The notes beneath the pieces are model-generated. The model did not search any database. It saw nothing but the letters and a program-made list of their open reading frames with translations, and was not told the origin of the DNA. The position numbers and the translations under genes were made by a program. Shown in pieces: positions 13,201 to 26,112 of a stretch of DNA of 64,000 nucleotides; position 1 is the stretch's first letter; the number at the start of each line of letters is the position of its first letter. Origin of the DNA: Pelecanus crispus (taxonomy: Eukaryota > Chordata > Aves > Pelecaniformes > Pelecanidae); contig NC_134676.1 of the NCBI RefSeq assembly GCF_030463565.1, positions 30,133,228 to 30,197,227 of the forward strand, in the 5' to 3' direction.

Positions 13201-16200
13201 TCAAAGTACCATTTTAAATAATAAACTGAAAATTACAATGACTGAACTTTCATTTTGGACAGAAGAAAGTATACTTTGGTAAGATCTACTTTGGAACAGT
13301 CAGCAAGGAAGAATTAAGAATTCACCTTAGAACCAATGACATATAATACATGCACTCATCCCACCACACTCAACATGGGGGGCATATCTGACAGACCATC
13401 CTCTTCTCTGGTCCTGTACAACCTGCCTTATTCAGCACCATAGTCTGAATTCAATCAGTCCACAACAGGAACATGAAATCCCCTCTCCAAAGTGAAGTGA
13501 TCAGGACATGATCCCTTTCCTTCCCCCAGAAGCATCAGTTACACCTTTTTGGTGGCTGGGGTATGTGGCCCTTCCTCCCCAAGGCAGATTACAACCCCAC
13601 AGGCTCCACCAACAGCATGGTCCCTCAGCCATGAATGCTTCCCATTCCTCTTCTCCTATTAACAACATGCTGGGAGGCCTGGGATAGCTGGGTTACCTGC
13701 AAACTGTTGACTCAGAACATCTCCAGGTCCATACAGACCTTTACTGCATCAGTTATGCTCAGGTGGCATGTTCCCACTTTTCTCTAAACCCCATGGAATA
13801 AATACCTCCCTTTGAAATAGAAGATGCTGCACTAGTTGCACAGCAACAGCAGTTGAAGACACTGTACTGGGCAATGACAGGTTCCCAAGAACTAGAACTG
13901 GTAGAAAATATTGCCCTGTGTTTACCTCAAAGAGAGCTCAATAGACTCGAAATTACAGCTGTGGATCTGGTTTGCAGGCTTTGGGCTGGTCAGCCAGCAC
14001 CTTGATCTTTCTCCCACATGGGAGAATCAGTAAGATTTTACCCTCTGCAAGCATTAATTCTTGAGTGTTTCCACAAATTTTACTTTAACTAACTGTCATC
14101 TTTCCAAATGCAAAACTGTGCACTCATGGTCAAAATCAGGCAGAAGCTTGCAAGAGGATAACATTGCACTCCACATCTGCTGTGCAGAACAAAAAGCGCT
14201 TGGCTCTTTCTGATACAACACTGCTTGTCGCCAGTAGACATAGTTCATTAATTTATGAATTTTATAGACATAGGAACATTTTCCTATGCAGACCTTACTA
14301 TGACAGGCTTTTTTCCCCCACCCTCCATGAGATTGCTTCCAGTGGGCCAGCAGTGATGCTCACTGTCACAGCAATCACAGCCACAGTCACTCATCTTTTT
14401 CCCAGACTGAATTTTCAAAATATGTCCCTGAAGGGGAAGGTCTTGGAACAGCTTAGTCAGAATTGATTTAGCAACTCACTTCTGACCCTGGAACATGGAG
14501 GACTTGAATCAGCAAGTCTGCAATGACCATGTTCCTACAGACTTCTCCACTTAAAGAAAAGTCATGGACAGTATGATGTTTGAGATAGTTACTTAATCAT
14601 GACATTAGAACATCTCCCTTCATTTCCCAACAAACAGCTTGGCAAAGACCACAGCTGATGTAGGAGTTGCCTTATTTGTTTTCTCTAAAGTTAAAGCAGA
14701 AATTTAGGCCTTTCTTTTCTGCTGTAGATGTAATGGCATTTTAGAAAAGGCGCTCCATCCCTGGCAGAAGCACAGTATATCAATAGATCAATTTGTTTTC
14801 CTCAGAGGTTTCTGTTACACCTAATTGAAAATTGAATTTTTACAGAAAAAATATCTTTCTGGAGCAAGGGGAGGAGGTCCTTTGATGTTGGGGGCTTTTC
14901 TCCTCTGTTATTATTCCCTACAACCCAGTAATCAGAAGCTCTCTGCAGCCAAATACAAACACTACATCCAAGCACAAGCTGTTCCTTTGTTGGTTCTGTG
15001 CCCCTTGTATTTTGAGCTGCACTACTGCCGGGCACTGCAGTTCATATGCCCACATGACTGCTGCCAGTGCCTGAGTCACTGAGAAATTTAAAACAAAGCT
15101 GTGACTCAGCAAAATGCCAATCAAACCAGTAAAGAATATAATATGCAGCACAAAAAGTAAACCTGAAGTGACTCAAAACCTAACGGATAATAAACATTGA
15201 AGAAAACCACCACTTTTCTATGGAAGGATATTCTTCATTAAAATGGCATCATCCATCACCAGCTGTTACAGTAGTTAAAAGAAAAAGAGCTACAAACACA
15301 TCAATATCTCAGATGTTACTGTTTCTTTCTTTCTTCCTACATGCACAACAGGCTTAAAATAGATAACTGTATTAGTGCTTGATTTTTACAATGTATTGTT
15401 CCTGCCAGCCCAAGATTTCTCTCTCTAAAAGCTTCCGTTGAGCCTGGCTTCTGTCAGCCTGTCAGCTACCCTGTGAAATTCCCAGCTTGGGCACTTCAGC
15501 TCTTTCCTGATTTCAGATGGCTTCTAGGTACCTAGTGAGTTTTATCCCTCCCCTTCTCTGGCCACTTTAGCAAAACAAGAGAGACCAAAGAGGAAGGGGA
15601 CTCACACATAGCATGTGGTTTATCCTTCCTCTCGCAGGTTGGTTGAGAAAACTGAGCCCATAGTGAGCCTTGGAGGGAGCAAACTGATGTTCATGATTGC
15701 ATTACTTGGGTATCTCCATTTCTGAGGACCTGCAGAAGCCAAAAAGTTTTCCACACACACCAGGAGGGTGCCTGGCCAGACCAGCCTGGTGTTCCCAGCC
15801 GTCAGCTTCTTCCCCAGCTTCCTCTTACTGAAAGCAGCACAGACCTCACCCCACGTAGCAAAACATATGAACTTACTCCCATGCACTATCTAATTAGTCT
15901 CAATGGAGAGTGAATCTCAAAATGCCAGCTCCTGCAAGCCACGCTGACCTATACCAACGGAGGGTCTGCCTTCTAAAGGCTCTCAAGGGGACACCAATTG
16001 GATCCGAGTGTGACATTCTCCATCACAGCTGCCTGTTCAAGGAGAACTGCAGTCTAAGTTGTGAATGGGGAAGTTAGTGCAAGGTTGAAAACACTAAATG
16101 CTTTAATGTTTAAACATTATTTTTTAGGATATTTCTATTTCAGCAGTACCCAAGTCTGGAACTGGGAGCCCACTATGAGGCACAGTTATTTCCCACCCAG

Positions 16201-19200
16201 TCTGTAACACTGGGTGCACAATTCTTGCTTTTGCTCACTGTCTTTTGAGTTATTATATTTTGCTTGGAGTTTTGAGTAATGAACTATAAGATGAGAGAAA
16301 CCCCCTAACCTTTCCAGAAGGAACAAAAGAAAGCAAAAGCATGAGGAAAGCCTTTACAGGATTGTTCCTTTATTTTTTTACATACATTTTCAGAGAGTCT
16401 CATCTCAGACCTGCTCCATGCCACATCTTGGTGGCACATAGTTTCCACTGGCCTCCGGTGGCCATAGCCTTATTCCCAAGCCAACAGCAATCACTGAAAG
16501 CCACAGCTGGGCTCCAGTCCCTACTACCCAGCTGAATCTCTTTGGACAACAGCTCTTCAGAGTTTGAGAGTCTGTCACACTTTGCCACTGCCCATACACT
16601 GAACTGCCATGTCCTTTTGGATTGTACTCAAAACCATTAAGAGAGGACTCTGCTGCTGCAGTCGTCTTATAAAGCATACTCCTTGCCAGGAGCTGGTGCT
16701 GGCAATGATACATTTACAGTAGCATCTCACATACTTCCAACTGCCAACAAGTAGCAAGAGTTTCTCTACAACTTCTCCAAAACACAGGCAGCAGGGCTGA
16801 GCTGTCCCTGCATCTTTCTCTGTTCATCATCCACCCTGAGCAACAGGATGGGGAAGAGAAAAGAAACCTGTCCTCCTCCCCATCTCCACAGTAGGTTGCT
16901 GCCTGCCTCAAGCTCAGTAACAGCCAGGTGGTACTCAGCTGCTTCCTGGTGTGCCCACAGCACAACTGTTGTTTTCCAATGGGAGATGGACCTAAAGAGC
17001 CCAAACCCAGAGCTGAATCCCCCTAAGACTATGGAGCATGCTGGTCTTGGGGCTTTCTCCCATGGTACCAGCAAGGCTGAAGGTGCTCTGCTGCAAGCTG
17101 AAGTGAAAATTGACAAGGCCCATCTTGTTTCTGGAATCAGATAGCTTCTCATCCTTGACTGGAGAAATGAAGGAGAAGATGCAGAGAGAGAGAGAGAGGG
17201 AGAATTTCAGTGCCCCAGGCAGCAGAGCTAAAGCAGATGGTGAGATCTGCTGGGGGGAAAATAACCACAAGGATTATAACAGCAAACCATGAGCCCTGAC
17301 TACTATCAAATAACTACTGAAGCAGAAGGATCAGTCTAAAAATCAAGCAACATACTGACTAAGGCTGAAGTTTATAAATCAATGCTCTGTCAATGCTTCC
17401 ATAAGGAACACAGGTACATCAACCATCAGGAAAGAAAAGACGTGGCTGGGTAGTCTCAATGGGCTACATTTAAAAGGATTTTTGGTGTCAGCTTCCAACA
17501 ACCAGTTTAAAAAATGGGAGACTTATTACCTCACCAGCTTGTGGGAAATTAGCCTGGATAATGGCCATTTGTGCTAATACATGCACAGATTCCCTTGTGA
17601 AATACAGAATGCCCACCCAAAAACACCTGGACACCCGGGTGGGGAGCAGCAGCAGCAGATGCTTTCCTTTTTAAGACCTGAAGGCTCAGAGCATTAGCAG
17701 CTAAGATTTGCCCAAGCCCCATTTAAATAAAGCATCAGGGTGATTTTTATGGGAATCATGCCCTCTGTCGATGCAGGTGAAATACTTCACTGAGATGATG
17801 CTGCTAGCTGAAGTGTGGCTGGTTTAGTAAGACATGTTCTTATCTAGGAAAGGGTTGATTTTGTTTGTTTGGTTTGGTTTTTAATTATACTTTTCAAGTA
17901 ACCCATAACAGATGTCTCCTGACAAGAACTGGGCACTACCCTGAAAAAAGCTTTCCTGGTCACTACTTATGACTTTCCCCCGCTGGGATGAGTGAGAGAA
18001 GAGCAGGGTGACATGTCCACCTCCTTCTGGTGTCCATGCACCTGACATAAGACAAGCAGTAGCTTGATCAAGCAGGAGCAGACAAGTCCATGTGCTGCCG
18101 TGTACATGAGTTGCTCCATTTGCAGGGTTTCAGTGTCTGAATTAAAAAATGGAGTGGGAATGAGAAGAAGAACAATGGATTAACTTAAATTCATACAATA
18201 AATTAAAACTTCACAAAGTATCTGGATTTTCTCCTTGTTCCTTCAGTTGTCTTTTCCAAATCATGCTTCTAACAAAATTTTCTCCAAAAAGAGATGAGAG
18301 GAAGCAATGAAACTGTACTTGTCTTACCAAATGAAATATGCCATATTTGGCATACAGAATATGCCAACATGGCAATACAGAATACCCGTGACTTTTCCCT
18401 TAAGTAGCGTTCTCTAAGCAAGGATCTCTAAGCAAGTGTGTTATCTCCCTGGTGTTTTTTACCCCTCTAACCAGGAATGCAAGACTCTGGCTTGCCTGAT
18501 GTCAGACGTACTATTACACCACCAGTGCAGCCCCTCCAAGCACTCTTTTCGGCTTTCGGCCCTGTAACCTTTTCTGTTCAGACCCGGGTGTTGTGTTCAT
18601 TAAGGAAGTTTCTAATGTCATACACCCCAAGACTTTCTTAAGTCTCACTGTTTAGTGCCAACATCCTCTTTACTGATTTTTTTTTTTTAATCCCTTTATT
18701 CTACTTGCCTTCACACCACCATTTTCTTTTTCCCATTTTCACACTTGCTGTAGTGGTAGGCCACCCTTGCCAACAATCAGCCATAGACGTGTTATCTAAT
18801 ATCCTCTGATAAAGATATTTTTTAATTTTTATTTTTAAAAAAATTATTACAAGCACTGATTTCAAATCTTGGTGCAGTTCTTGGATTTGAGTTTCAAGAA
18901 GATTGGCTGCAGGTTATGTGCACACACTTGCATGGATAAAATCTGAGGAGTTCTATAAAGACTTGCTATTTCCATCTCAGAAGCGAATAGGGTATTTGTT
19001 ATCAGAGATCAAGACATAAAACTTGGGAAAAAACTAGTGTGGTTCAAACTTACAAATTTTAAAGCCAAGGACTCTGGCTTCTGCCCAGTAACAATACTGG
19101 CTGATGCTCAACAGAAAGGGAGAAGTCTCGTAAGGATCCAAGAAACTTTGGAAATCTTAATTAAATGTTGAAGTTAAGATTTTAAGTTGATGCACTTAGC

Positions 19201-19884
19201 CTGACCCCTTGTTTGCATTGCTGTCTGTGCTAGCAAGTGACACAGGCATCTGTCATGTAAGAAACACTGGCTTTCCCAAGCCTCACCATTTCTCCAAAGG
19301 GAGATAATATTCATCACCTAATGCCCACATGGGGTGTCCCTGGAAGGAGGCTAGCAGGGCAGGCTGACACCTTCACTTCTTTTACTTCTTACCCACCTTG
19401 TCCTGGGGTGGCTAGGGCTGCTGCTACAGAGCCTGGGGACAAGCCCCGCTCATCCTGCTCAGACAATAAACACCAGGCATAACTAACATGAAGGGAGTTG
19501 CCAGGCTCAGATCATATTCCTGCAGATTTACCATAGCCCAAAGGGAAAATGAATACTGATTCCCAACCCTGGGAGACTGCAATACATACATGTTTATGCT
19601 ACATCAGAGCATTACAGGCAGAAGTGTACACTGTGATGACAGCTTCATGTTGCACATATAATAAAATTCAAATCAAAAAAGGGATCCTAACAGGTCACCA
19701 TTGCAATGAGACACTGCAGTACTGCTGACAGCTCCATTGGGAAGGGACTATCTGTCCCAAACTGCCTCCGGTATCACAGGTGCTTTCAGAAGAGGCACAG
19801 GAACAGAGTAGCAAGAGGTTTGCTCATAGGAGACAATATTAGATGTACAATTTCTTGGTTCCTTGCTCAGCTTGTCAAGGATGT

Positions 19885-19921
19885 GTATCTTTATATAAAT
19901 ATATATATAATCATATAATAC
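19885..19921. repeat. Short AT-rich microsatellite
   Basis: A run of TA/AT dinucleotides and related AT-only sequence, including (TA)n around 19898-19909. No other feature is associated with it. Confidence 0.6.
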
Positions 19922-20267
19922 AGTCACCATCAATTGTTATTGCAGAGCTTGCTTGTATTTGTTTAGGATAGATAATTACAATATATCATGCTATATTGTG
20001 CACCATTAAACATAACAGTCATTGTAGTCACCTCACAAATACACATACTGCTTTATTTACAAGAGTTTGACATGAGAAGGATATTTAGGGATAGGGTGTG
20101 TTAGAGAGAAAACAGAATTCCCTTAAGCCTTTGCTTGTTTCCCATATTCTGTAATACCTGGCTGATTTCTTTTCACCTCTGAAAAGTAAGATCATCTCTG
20201 GGAGTCTAAAGATCTCACAGAATAATTTATTGTAACTTATAAACTTACTTCACAGGTAAATTTATTA

Positions 20268-20665
20268 GTCTCACAGATTGGAAGGAAAGCCTGGAGGTCT
20301 CTAATCCAACCCCTTGCTCAAAACAGAGTTGATACCAAAATTAGATGAGGTAGTTCATGGCCTCACCCAGTCAGGTTTTGTGTATCTCTGAGACAGAGAC
20401 CCCACGCCATCCCTGAACAAGCTGTTTCAGTGTAATGACTGTCATGATGAGGAACATTTTCTGAATATCTGCTCAGAATTTCCCTTGGTGCAAATTGTGT
20501 CCTTTTACTTTTGTATCTTGGAAAAGACTCTGGCTCCATCTCCTCTGTAACCCCCCGTTAGGTACCTGGAAATAACAACTAGATCCCCCTTCAGGCTTTT
20601 TACCTCCCAGCTGAACTTGGTTCTCTCAGTCTCAGCACCCAGGAGAGGCAAATTTGGATGCATTA
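20268..20665 (-). mobile_element. Old CR1 LINE 3' fragment
   Basis: Read on the minus strand this is the 3' end of a CR1 non-LTR retrotransposon. The left edge carries the reverse complement of the CR1 tail (CTCACAGATTGGAAGG, then a block on the pattern 'aggtctctaatccaacccc'). Further right come the reverse complements of the ORF2 C-terminal region, including blocks corresponding to 'aagactctggc' and 'agatcccc'. It diverges more from CR1 consensus than the copies at 25 and 41 kb, with several stops and indels, so it is an older insertion. 5'-truncated; no open frame remains. Confidence 0.75.
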
Positions 20666-22319
20666 TCCCACCCCTGGCCCCTTGCAAAGGGCTCACTCAG
20701 GTGTAGTGCTTGCTGAGGTGAGAGGAAACACATTTTTATTCACCTGAACCTGCATTTTTAACCCCAACTTCTAATTACTGCTGACTTTCAGGAAGTTGGA
20801 TTTTAAATGTCAGCTGTTTTCCTCTATAGCCACGATTCTTATTCTGGCCCCACAACAGGCAGAGGACAAAACACCATGATTTGTGCTGCCTCCAGCTCAG
20901 CCAAACCCAGGAAACAGTGAGTTTCTCTGGGGACAGGGCCACCTGGTGAGGCTGCCAGGCCAAGCAGATGTGGTTGTGGATGGAAAAACAGGTCTCTTCC
21001 ATGCTCTGTGGCTTTTCAGCACAGCTTCTGCTTTTTCTACACCAGTGCTGACCTAGTCCTGCTTTTGCATGCCTCTGTGGGAAAACACACCAAGAAAAAA
21101 CCTGGGCACTTAATTTATAAGCCTTTTGGAGAAAGGACTGCCTTTCTTGTATTTTCCATGTAGAACCAAGCAGGCTGTCAGATCTTAAACAAGGGATTCA
21201 TAAAGAGGTAGTTATATTCCTAGACACATATGAAAAAAAAATTGGCTCCCTCATCTTGGACTCAGAGCCATCAATGGCTCAGCACCCCCATCAAAAGAAA
21301 TCCCACTAATTTTAACAATGGGTTATGAACATGGGCCTCTTCCCATGTTTAACTTAGAACAGATGAAACTTCTCTGCATCAGCTGTGCACGCTGCCGCCT
21401 GTGTTGTAAATGTCATGGGGATCAGATTCCTCCCACTTTTTTAGGTGTCTCCACTGTAATTCCTTTAAAGAAAAAAAACAGTAAAAAAAAAAAACCTAGC
21501 AGTATTAGCAGTGGTCGTCATTTTCAAGAGGAGATAAAAAAGCTGACTAAACCACTTTTGGGACAGCTCCCATCCAAAGCCTTTCTGTTTGCATTCTCTC
21601 TGCCCTTTGCTGATCACTCAGGTAGGTGAGTACATTGAAAATCATCAGGTGCTGGGAGCCCTCTCCTCCCACCCCCTGTTTTCATGGGGCCAGGCTGGTT
21701 TTGTTGCCCAACACACTCCTGGGAGGTGTGAGGAACAGCCACGTTCCCCCGTTGCACCTACATCAGGGGCTTCCCACCCTCACACCCCTGAATAATTACT
21801 TGTATTTTTCTTTGTGAAGGAAATAGTCTCTTGAAATGACAGTAATCCACACCCATGCCCTCTTTTGGCACAAGATAGGCAAAATTAAGTACCAGCAGTC
21901 TTCTCAAAATGGGCATTATTTCACCCTCATCTCCTTTGTAGCTCTTTCTTAATCTTCATTAAAAGCACAGGTGAGTATCAATGGTGCTCACTACACAACA
22001 GTGCAGCATGGACAATATGGTAGGTAACCTTCCAAAAATGTTTGCTTTCCAATGTCACCATCTGCTCATGTTTGTGGTGCAAGTGCCCAGTTGAGTAACA
22101 CACAGACATGCCAGCGAGTCAGTATTTTTTCTTAAGGCATGCAGAGATCTTGAGAAAGGTCAAAACAAGAATTAATCCAAATGCAAAATGCGGGTCTCAG
22201 AAAACCTACAGAGCTAGGTCACTTTGTGATTTGGCCTCAGTTTGTACTTGAGATTGGTCTCTAAACTAAGCTCTGCAGCAGCTGAAATTTCTGCTTCTCC
22301 TCTGGCTGGCCCTTATTAC
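20666..22319. other. Non-coding stretch
   Basis: No gene or repeat recognised apart from short A-runs near 21231-21241 and 21471-21494. Open frames are short and show no domain. Confidence 0.5.
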
Positions 22320-22455
22320 AGCAATTCAGTCAAACACTGGGACAGGTTGCCTGAAGACCCTGTGAAGTGTCCATCTGTGGAGAGGTCTGGAGCAACCCAT
22401 AGCGCTACCTTGAGCAGGAATTTGATTACAGACCCCTGGTGTTCTCCAGCCTGAA
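22320..22455 (+). mobile_element. Short degraded CR1 3' end
   Basis: The segment reads as the last codons of CR1 ORF2: 22335-22360 translates as a variant of the 'KHWNRLP' block seen in the 25 kb and 41 kb copies. It then passes into a decayed CR1 tail with GAGCAGGAATTTGATTACAG in the position of the usual 'gagcaggg..ttggactagatgacct' block. Some sequence between the two is missing. Too degraded to code for anything. The identification rests on block order and is moderately certain. Confidence 0.55.
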
Positions 22456-24979
22456 GTCTGCTGTGGCTCCAACACTTCCTTCTGGTTCCCCACATTGCCC
22501 CAGGGCATTTTTCTGACTCCATTCCCAAGCCTTCTTCTGTAGTCTGTCCTGACACATACTGAAATGAGTGTCACTTGTGCTTTGGTGAGATGTGCCATCA
22601 GCATGTGCTCAGCTTCTTCATGGCAAAGGCACATCAGCAGCATCTGAAGATGGCAGGGCTGTCTCTGTTGTCAGCTCTTCTGTCAACAGCCACAACACAA
22701 ACTGCAGGGCTGGTGGGCAGGAGTAAGAAAACATGTAGAACTTTTCTTTTTTTTTAAGTTTACGAGGGATTGTTTGGTTTAAGAAAAAATGCTGTCTTGC
22801 TGACTGGATTTGGCAGCTGCTAGTTTCCAAGGAAGAAAAATACCATCTTCAAGCTGTAACAACCCAGGAGCTAAACTTGCTTCTTGCTATCATCATGGTC
22901 AGAGCTCAGCCTCTCCGGCTGTGGTCTTCTTTCTTTCTCTTTTGTTCAGCTTTGGGTGCTCTTGCATACACATTGCTGAAACTGTTAAAGTTGCCAAAAC
23001 ACCCACTTCCTGCCCAACCACCTCTGCCTTTTCCTCTTTCAAGCCCTCCCTTAATAACCCCCTCCTCCATGATCCTACCACAGTCCCTATCACCTGAGAT
23101 ACTGCTACATGTTGTGTTTTACTCTGCAGAGCTCAAAGAGCTTTTCTTTTTAGCCTTATGTGCCAGTATCTCTGGTTATTCTTGCTGGTCTTCATTTTCC
23201 ACAGCCTCCACTCCCTTTACAAAGTCGCCATCACAAGAAGTGCAGATAGTGTTTGACCTGAAGGTGTGCCACCCTGTCTTCTTGCAGAACTAATTTCTTC
23301 TCAACAGTGATCTTCAAGGGAAAAAAATATCACCTTATCATCTCCTACACCGTTTGGACAACTAAAACTCATAAGGCAGATGTTTCAGTGAGCTACCCAC
23401 AATGATGCTTAGGTCAGAAAACAGTAATTATATTCCAGCTGTATGAAACATGCATAGTAATTAACTATGACAGTTCTTTGTGGATTAAAGTAATTGGGGC
23501 TTATTATGATGTTTGCTTAGTTTTCCTAACCATCAGTCAAGTCCTGGATAAAAGGAAAAATCAGCTTTCTTTAAAATATCCAGTTCCTTTTCTGTGTAGG
23601 CTTTATTGAGCAATCAGCATTAAAATTGCATTCCTTAATTCTGCTAAGATTTAAAAGTGCAAAAGAAGAATGGATACCCAAAACATCAGATCTTGCAAAT
23701 GAGCTTTAGTAGCTCCAGAAACATGTGTTGTTACTTAATTTAGTGGTAGCAGAAATACCTGCAACTCCATTTTGTCCTAATGTGTATCAACTGCACATCA
23801 GTGGTGCTTCTATGTATTATATGCTTCTAGCAATTACTCAGTTTGCAATTACTATTTGAGAAAACATATTTAGGGAGTCATAAGTCATATCAAGAAGGCA
23901 TTTTAAAGTGGCTTAAAGGGGCCAATTATTAAGATATATTTTATAATTCAGTGTGAGATTCAATAAGCTTGTGCGCTGCTGGTAGCAATCACTCCAGCAA
24001 CAACCACCTCTTAACATGCAAGCTAGCTACTTGTAAAATAGCAGCGCTGCTTATTTGGGGATCTTCCAGCAGCAACGAGCTGCAGTTTTGGTGTCACTGC
24101 ACACAGACTAGACTTATGGTTCCCTTGGACTTCTTTGGTTGTCTAACTTCAGTGCCAAAATTTGTCAGACACTGAATTAATTCCAGATTAGTTTATTACC
24201 TGAAATCAGTAATGGAGTCCAAATAAGGATCCTGAGCTGCTGAATGTGGCAGCTCTGTTATCTCAAGGGCATGAAAGTGTATCTCAATACTGCAATCTGA
24301 GCAGATGTATGTCAATGAAGATCTACCCTACCTCACAGTATTATTTAAGCTAAATTAGAAATTTGTATGGTATAGGAGGGCACTAGTGATATCAGAGGGT
24401 ACTGCTCAAAAACTCTTTAGCATAACCAGAGGTGGTAGACTCTGGGCCTTGATTTCAATGGACCAATTCCCATAAATAAGAGCTGGAAAGACAGAGGCAT
24501 TTTCCCATATTGAGCACAAATGTCCACAAAAGCACAAAATGTTTTGTCTCCATCAACTCTGTGTGTGTATAGAGCACACAAAGGGCGGAGGAGTACCTTC
24601 TTTTTAAGCTATAAACCATAGATAGACACATATGTCTACTGACAGTCTTTTGAAACCTTAACTGAGGAGTATCACTACTGTATTTGCTGCCCTGTGATTA
24701 CAGATTACTCTTCTCACTCCAGAAGAGAACTGTCTGGCGAGAACTCTATGAAATGTGTACTAGGACTACACCACGCATTTACAAAGACATTATATATAAA
24801 CAACAGGTACTGGAGGAGATTAATTCTGGTCTCCACAGCATAGGCTTGTAAACGCACAGGTAAGAGCCCTTATTTAAGGAGAAAGATGTCACTTTTTGCT
24901 CTAACTCTGCCTTCTATTGTTGTTTCTAACATATTCAGTAGTCAGGGTGATTACCATCATTATGATAAGAGGTGACTTA
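22456..24979. other. Non-coding stretch
   Basis: No exon, RNA gene or dispersed repeat recognised. A 138-codon plus-strand frame at 22877-23293 is pyrimidine-driven (Leu, Ser, Pro rich) and shows no domain. Confidence 0.5.
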
Positions 24980-26112
24980 GAATCATAGAATCATAGAATT
25001 GTTTAGGTTGGAAAACACCTTTAAGATCATCCAGTCCAACCATTAACCTAACATTACCAAGTCCACACTAAACCAATCAAGGGTAGAATAGACTAAACCA
25101 TGTCCCAGAGTACCACGTCTACCCGTTTTTTGAACACTTCCAGGGATGGTGACTCCACCACCTCTCTGGACAGCCTGTTCCAATGCTTGACTACCCTTTC
25201 CGTAAAGAAATTCTTCCTAATATCCAAACTAAACCTCCCCTGGCGCAGCTTGAGCCCATTTCCTCTTGTCCTATCACTAACTACTTGGGAGAAGAGACCA
25301 ACACCCACCTCACTACTACCTCCTTTCAGGTAGTTGTAGAGAGTGATAAGGTCTCCCCTCAGCCTCCTCTCCTCTAGGCTAAACAACCCCAGTTCCTTCA
25401 GCTGCTCCTCATAAGGCCTGTGCTCCAGACCCTTCACCAACTTTCTTGCCCTTCTCTGGACACGCTCCAGCACCTCAATGTCTTTCTTGTATTGAGGGGC
25501 CCAAAACTGGACACAGTATTCCAGGTGTGGCCTCACCAGCGCCGAGTACAGGGGGACAATCACTTCTCCTGCTCCTGCTGGCCACACTATTCCTGATACA
25601 AGCCAGGATGCTGTTGGCCTTCTTGGCCACCTGGGCACACTGCTGGCTCATGTTCAGCCGCCTGTCAACCAGCACCCCCAGGTCCTTTTCGGCCAGGCAG
25701 CTTTCCAGCCACTCTTCCCCAAGCCTGTAGTGTTGCATGGGGTTGTTGTGCACCAAGTGCAGGACCCAGCACTTGGCCTTGTTGAACCTCATACAGTTGG
25801 CCTCGGCCCATGGGTCCAGCCTGTCCAGGTCCCTCTGCAGGGCCATCCTACCCTCCAGCAGATCGACACTCCCACCCAGTTTGGTGTCATCTGCAAACTT
25901 ACTGAGGGCACACTCAATCCCCTCATATAGATCATTGATAAAGATATTAAACAAGTCTGGCCCCAAAACGGAGCCCTGGGGAACACTGCTCGTGACCGGC
26001 TGCCAACTGAACTTAACTCCGTTCACCACAACTCTCTGGGCTTGGCCACCCAACCAGTTTTTTACCCAGTGAAGAGTACACCCATCCAAGTCATGAGCTG
26101 CCAGCTTCCCAA
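24980..26112 (-). mobile_element. CR1 LINE, 5'-truncated, C-terminal reverse transcriptase part
   Basis: A young-looking CR1 copy on the minus strand. Its 3' end is at the left (GAATCATAGAATCATAG, the reverse complement of the CR1 terminal repeat unit). ORF2 survives in two overlapping frames: 26089-25475 carries the reverse transcriptase core with the FADDTKLGG form of the YxDD box, and 25638-25093 carries the C-terminal domain ending in ...VVLWDMV and a stop. Against the copy at 40763-42606, one extra base near 25562 shifts the frame between these parts. The copy breaks off in the ORF at about 26112, where the other copy continues, which is the usual 5' truncation of CR1 insertion. The endonuclease domain is absent, so it cannot move by itself. 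By eye it is very similar to the 41 kb copy, indicating one subfamily. Confidence 0.93.

Larger units (their letters stand above)
6787..20267. other. Non-coding stretch with simple repeats only
   Basis: No exon, RNA gene or dispersed repeat was recognised. The longest open frame (161 codons, plus strand, 10410-10895) is rich in Cys and Trp and resembles no family I know. There is a 19-bp tandem duplication at 7711-7748, a short CCCACAG repeat near 7480-7500 and an A-run at 10271-10285. Much of 11500-13300 is AT-rich unique DNA. Confidence 0.55.

Noticed and set aside
22877..23293. 138-codon plus-strand ORF as a membrane protein
   Set aside because: Hydrophobicity comes from a pyrimidine-rich strand; no family resemblance and no sign of a promoter or splice structure.
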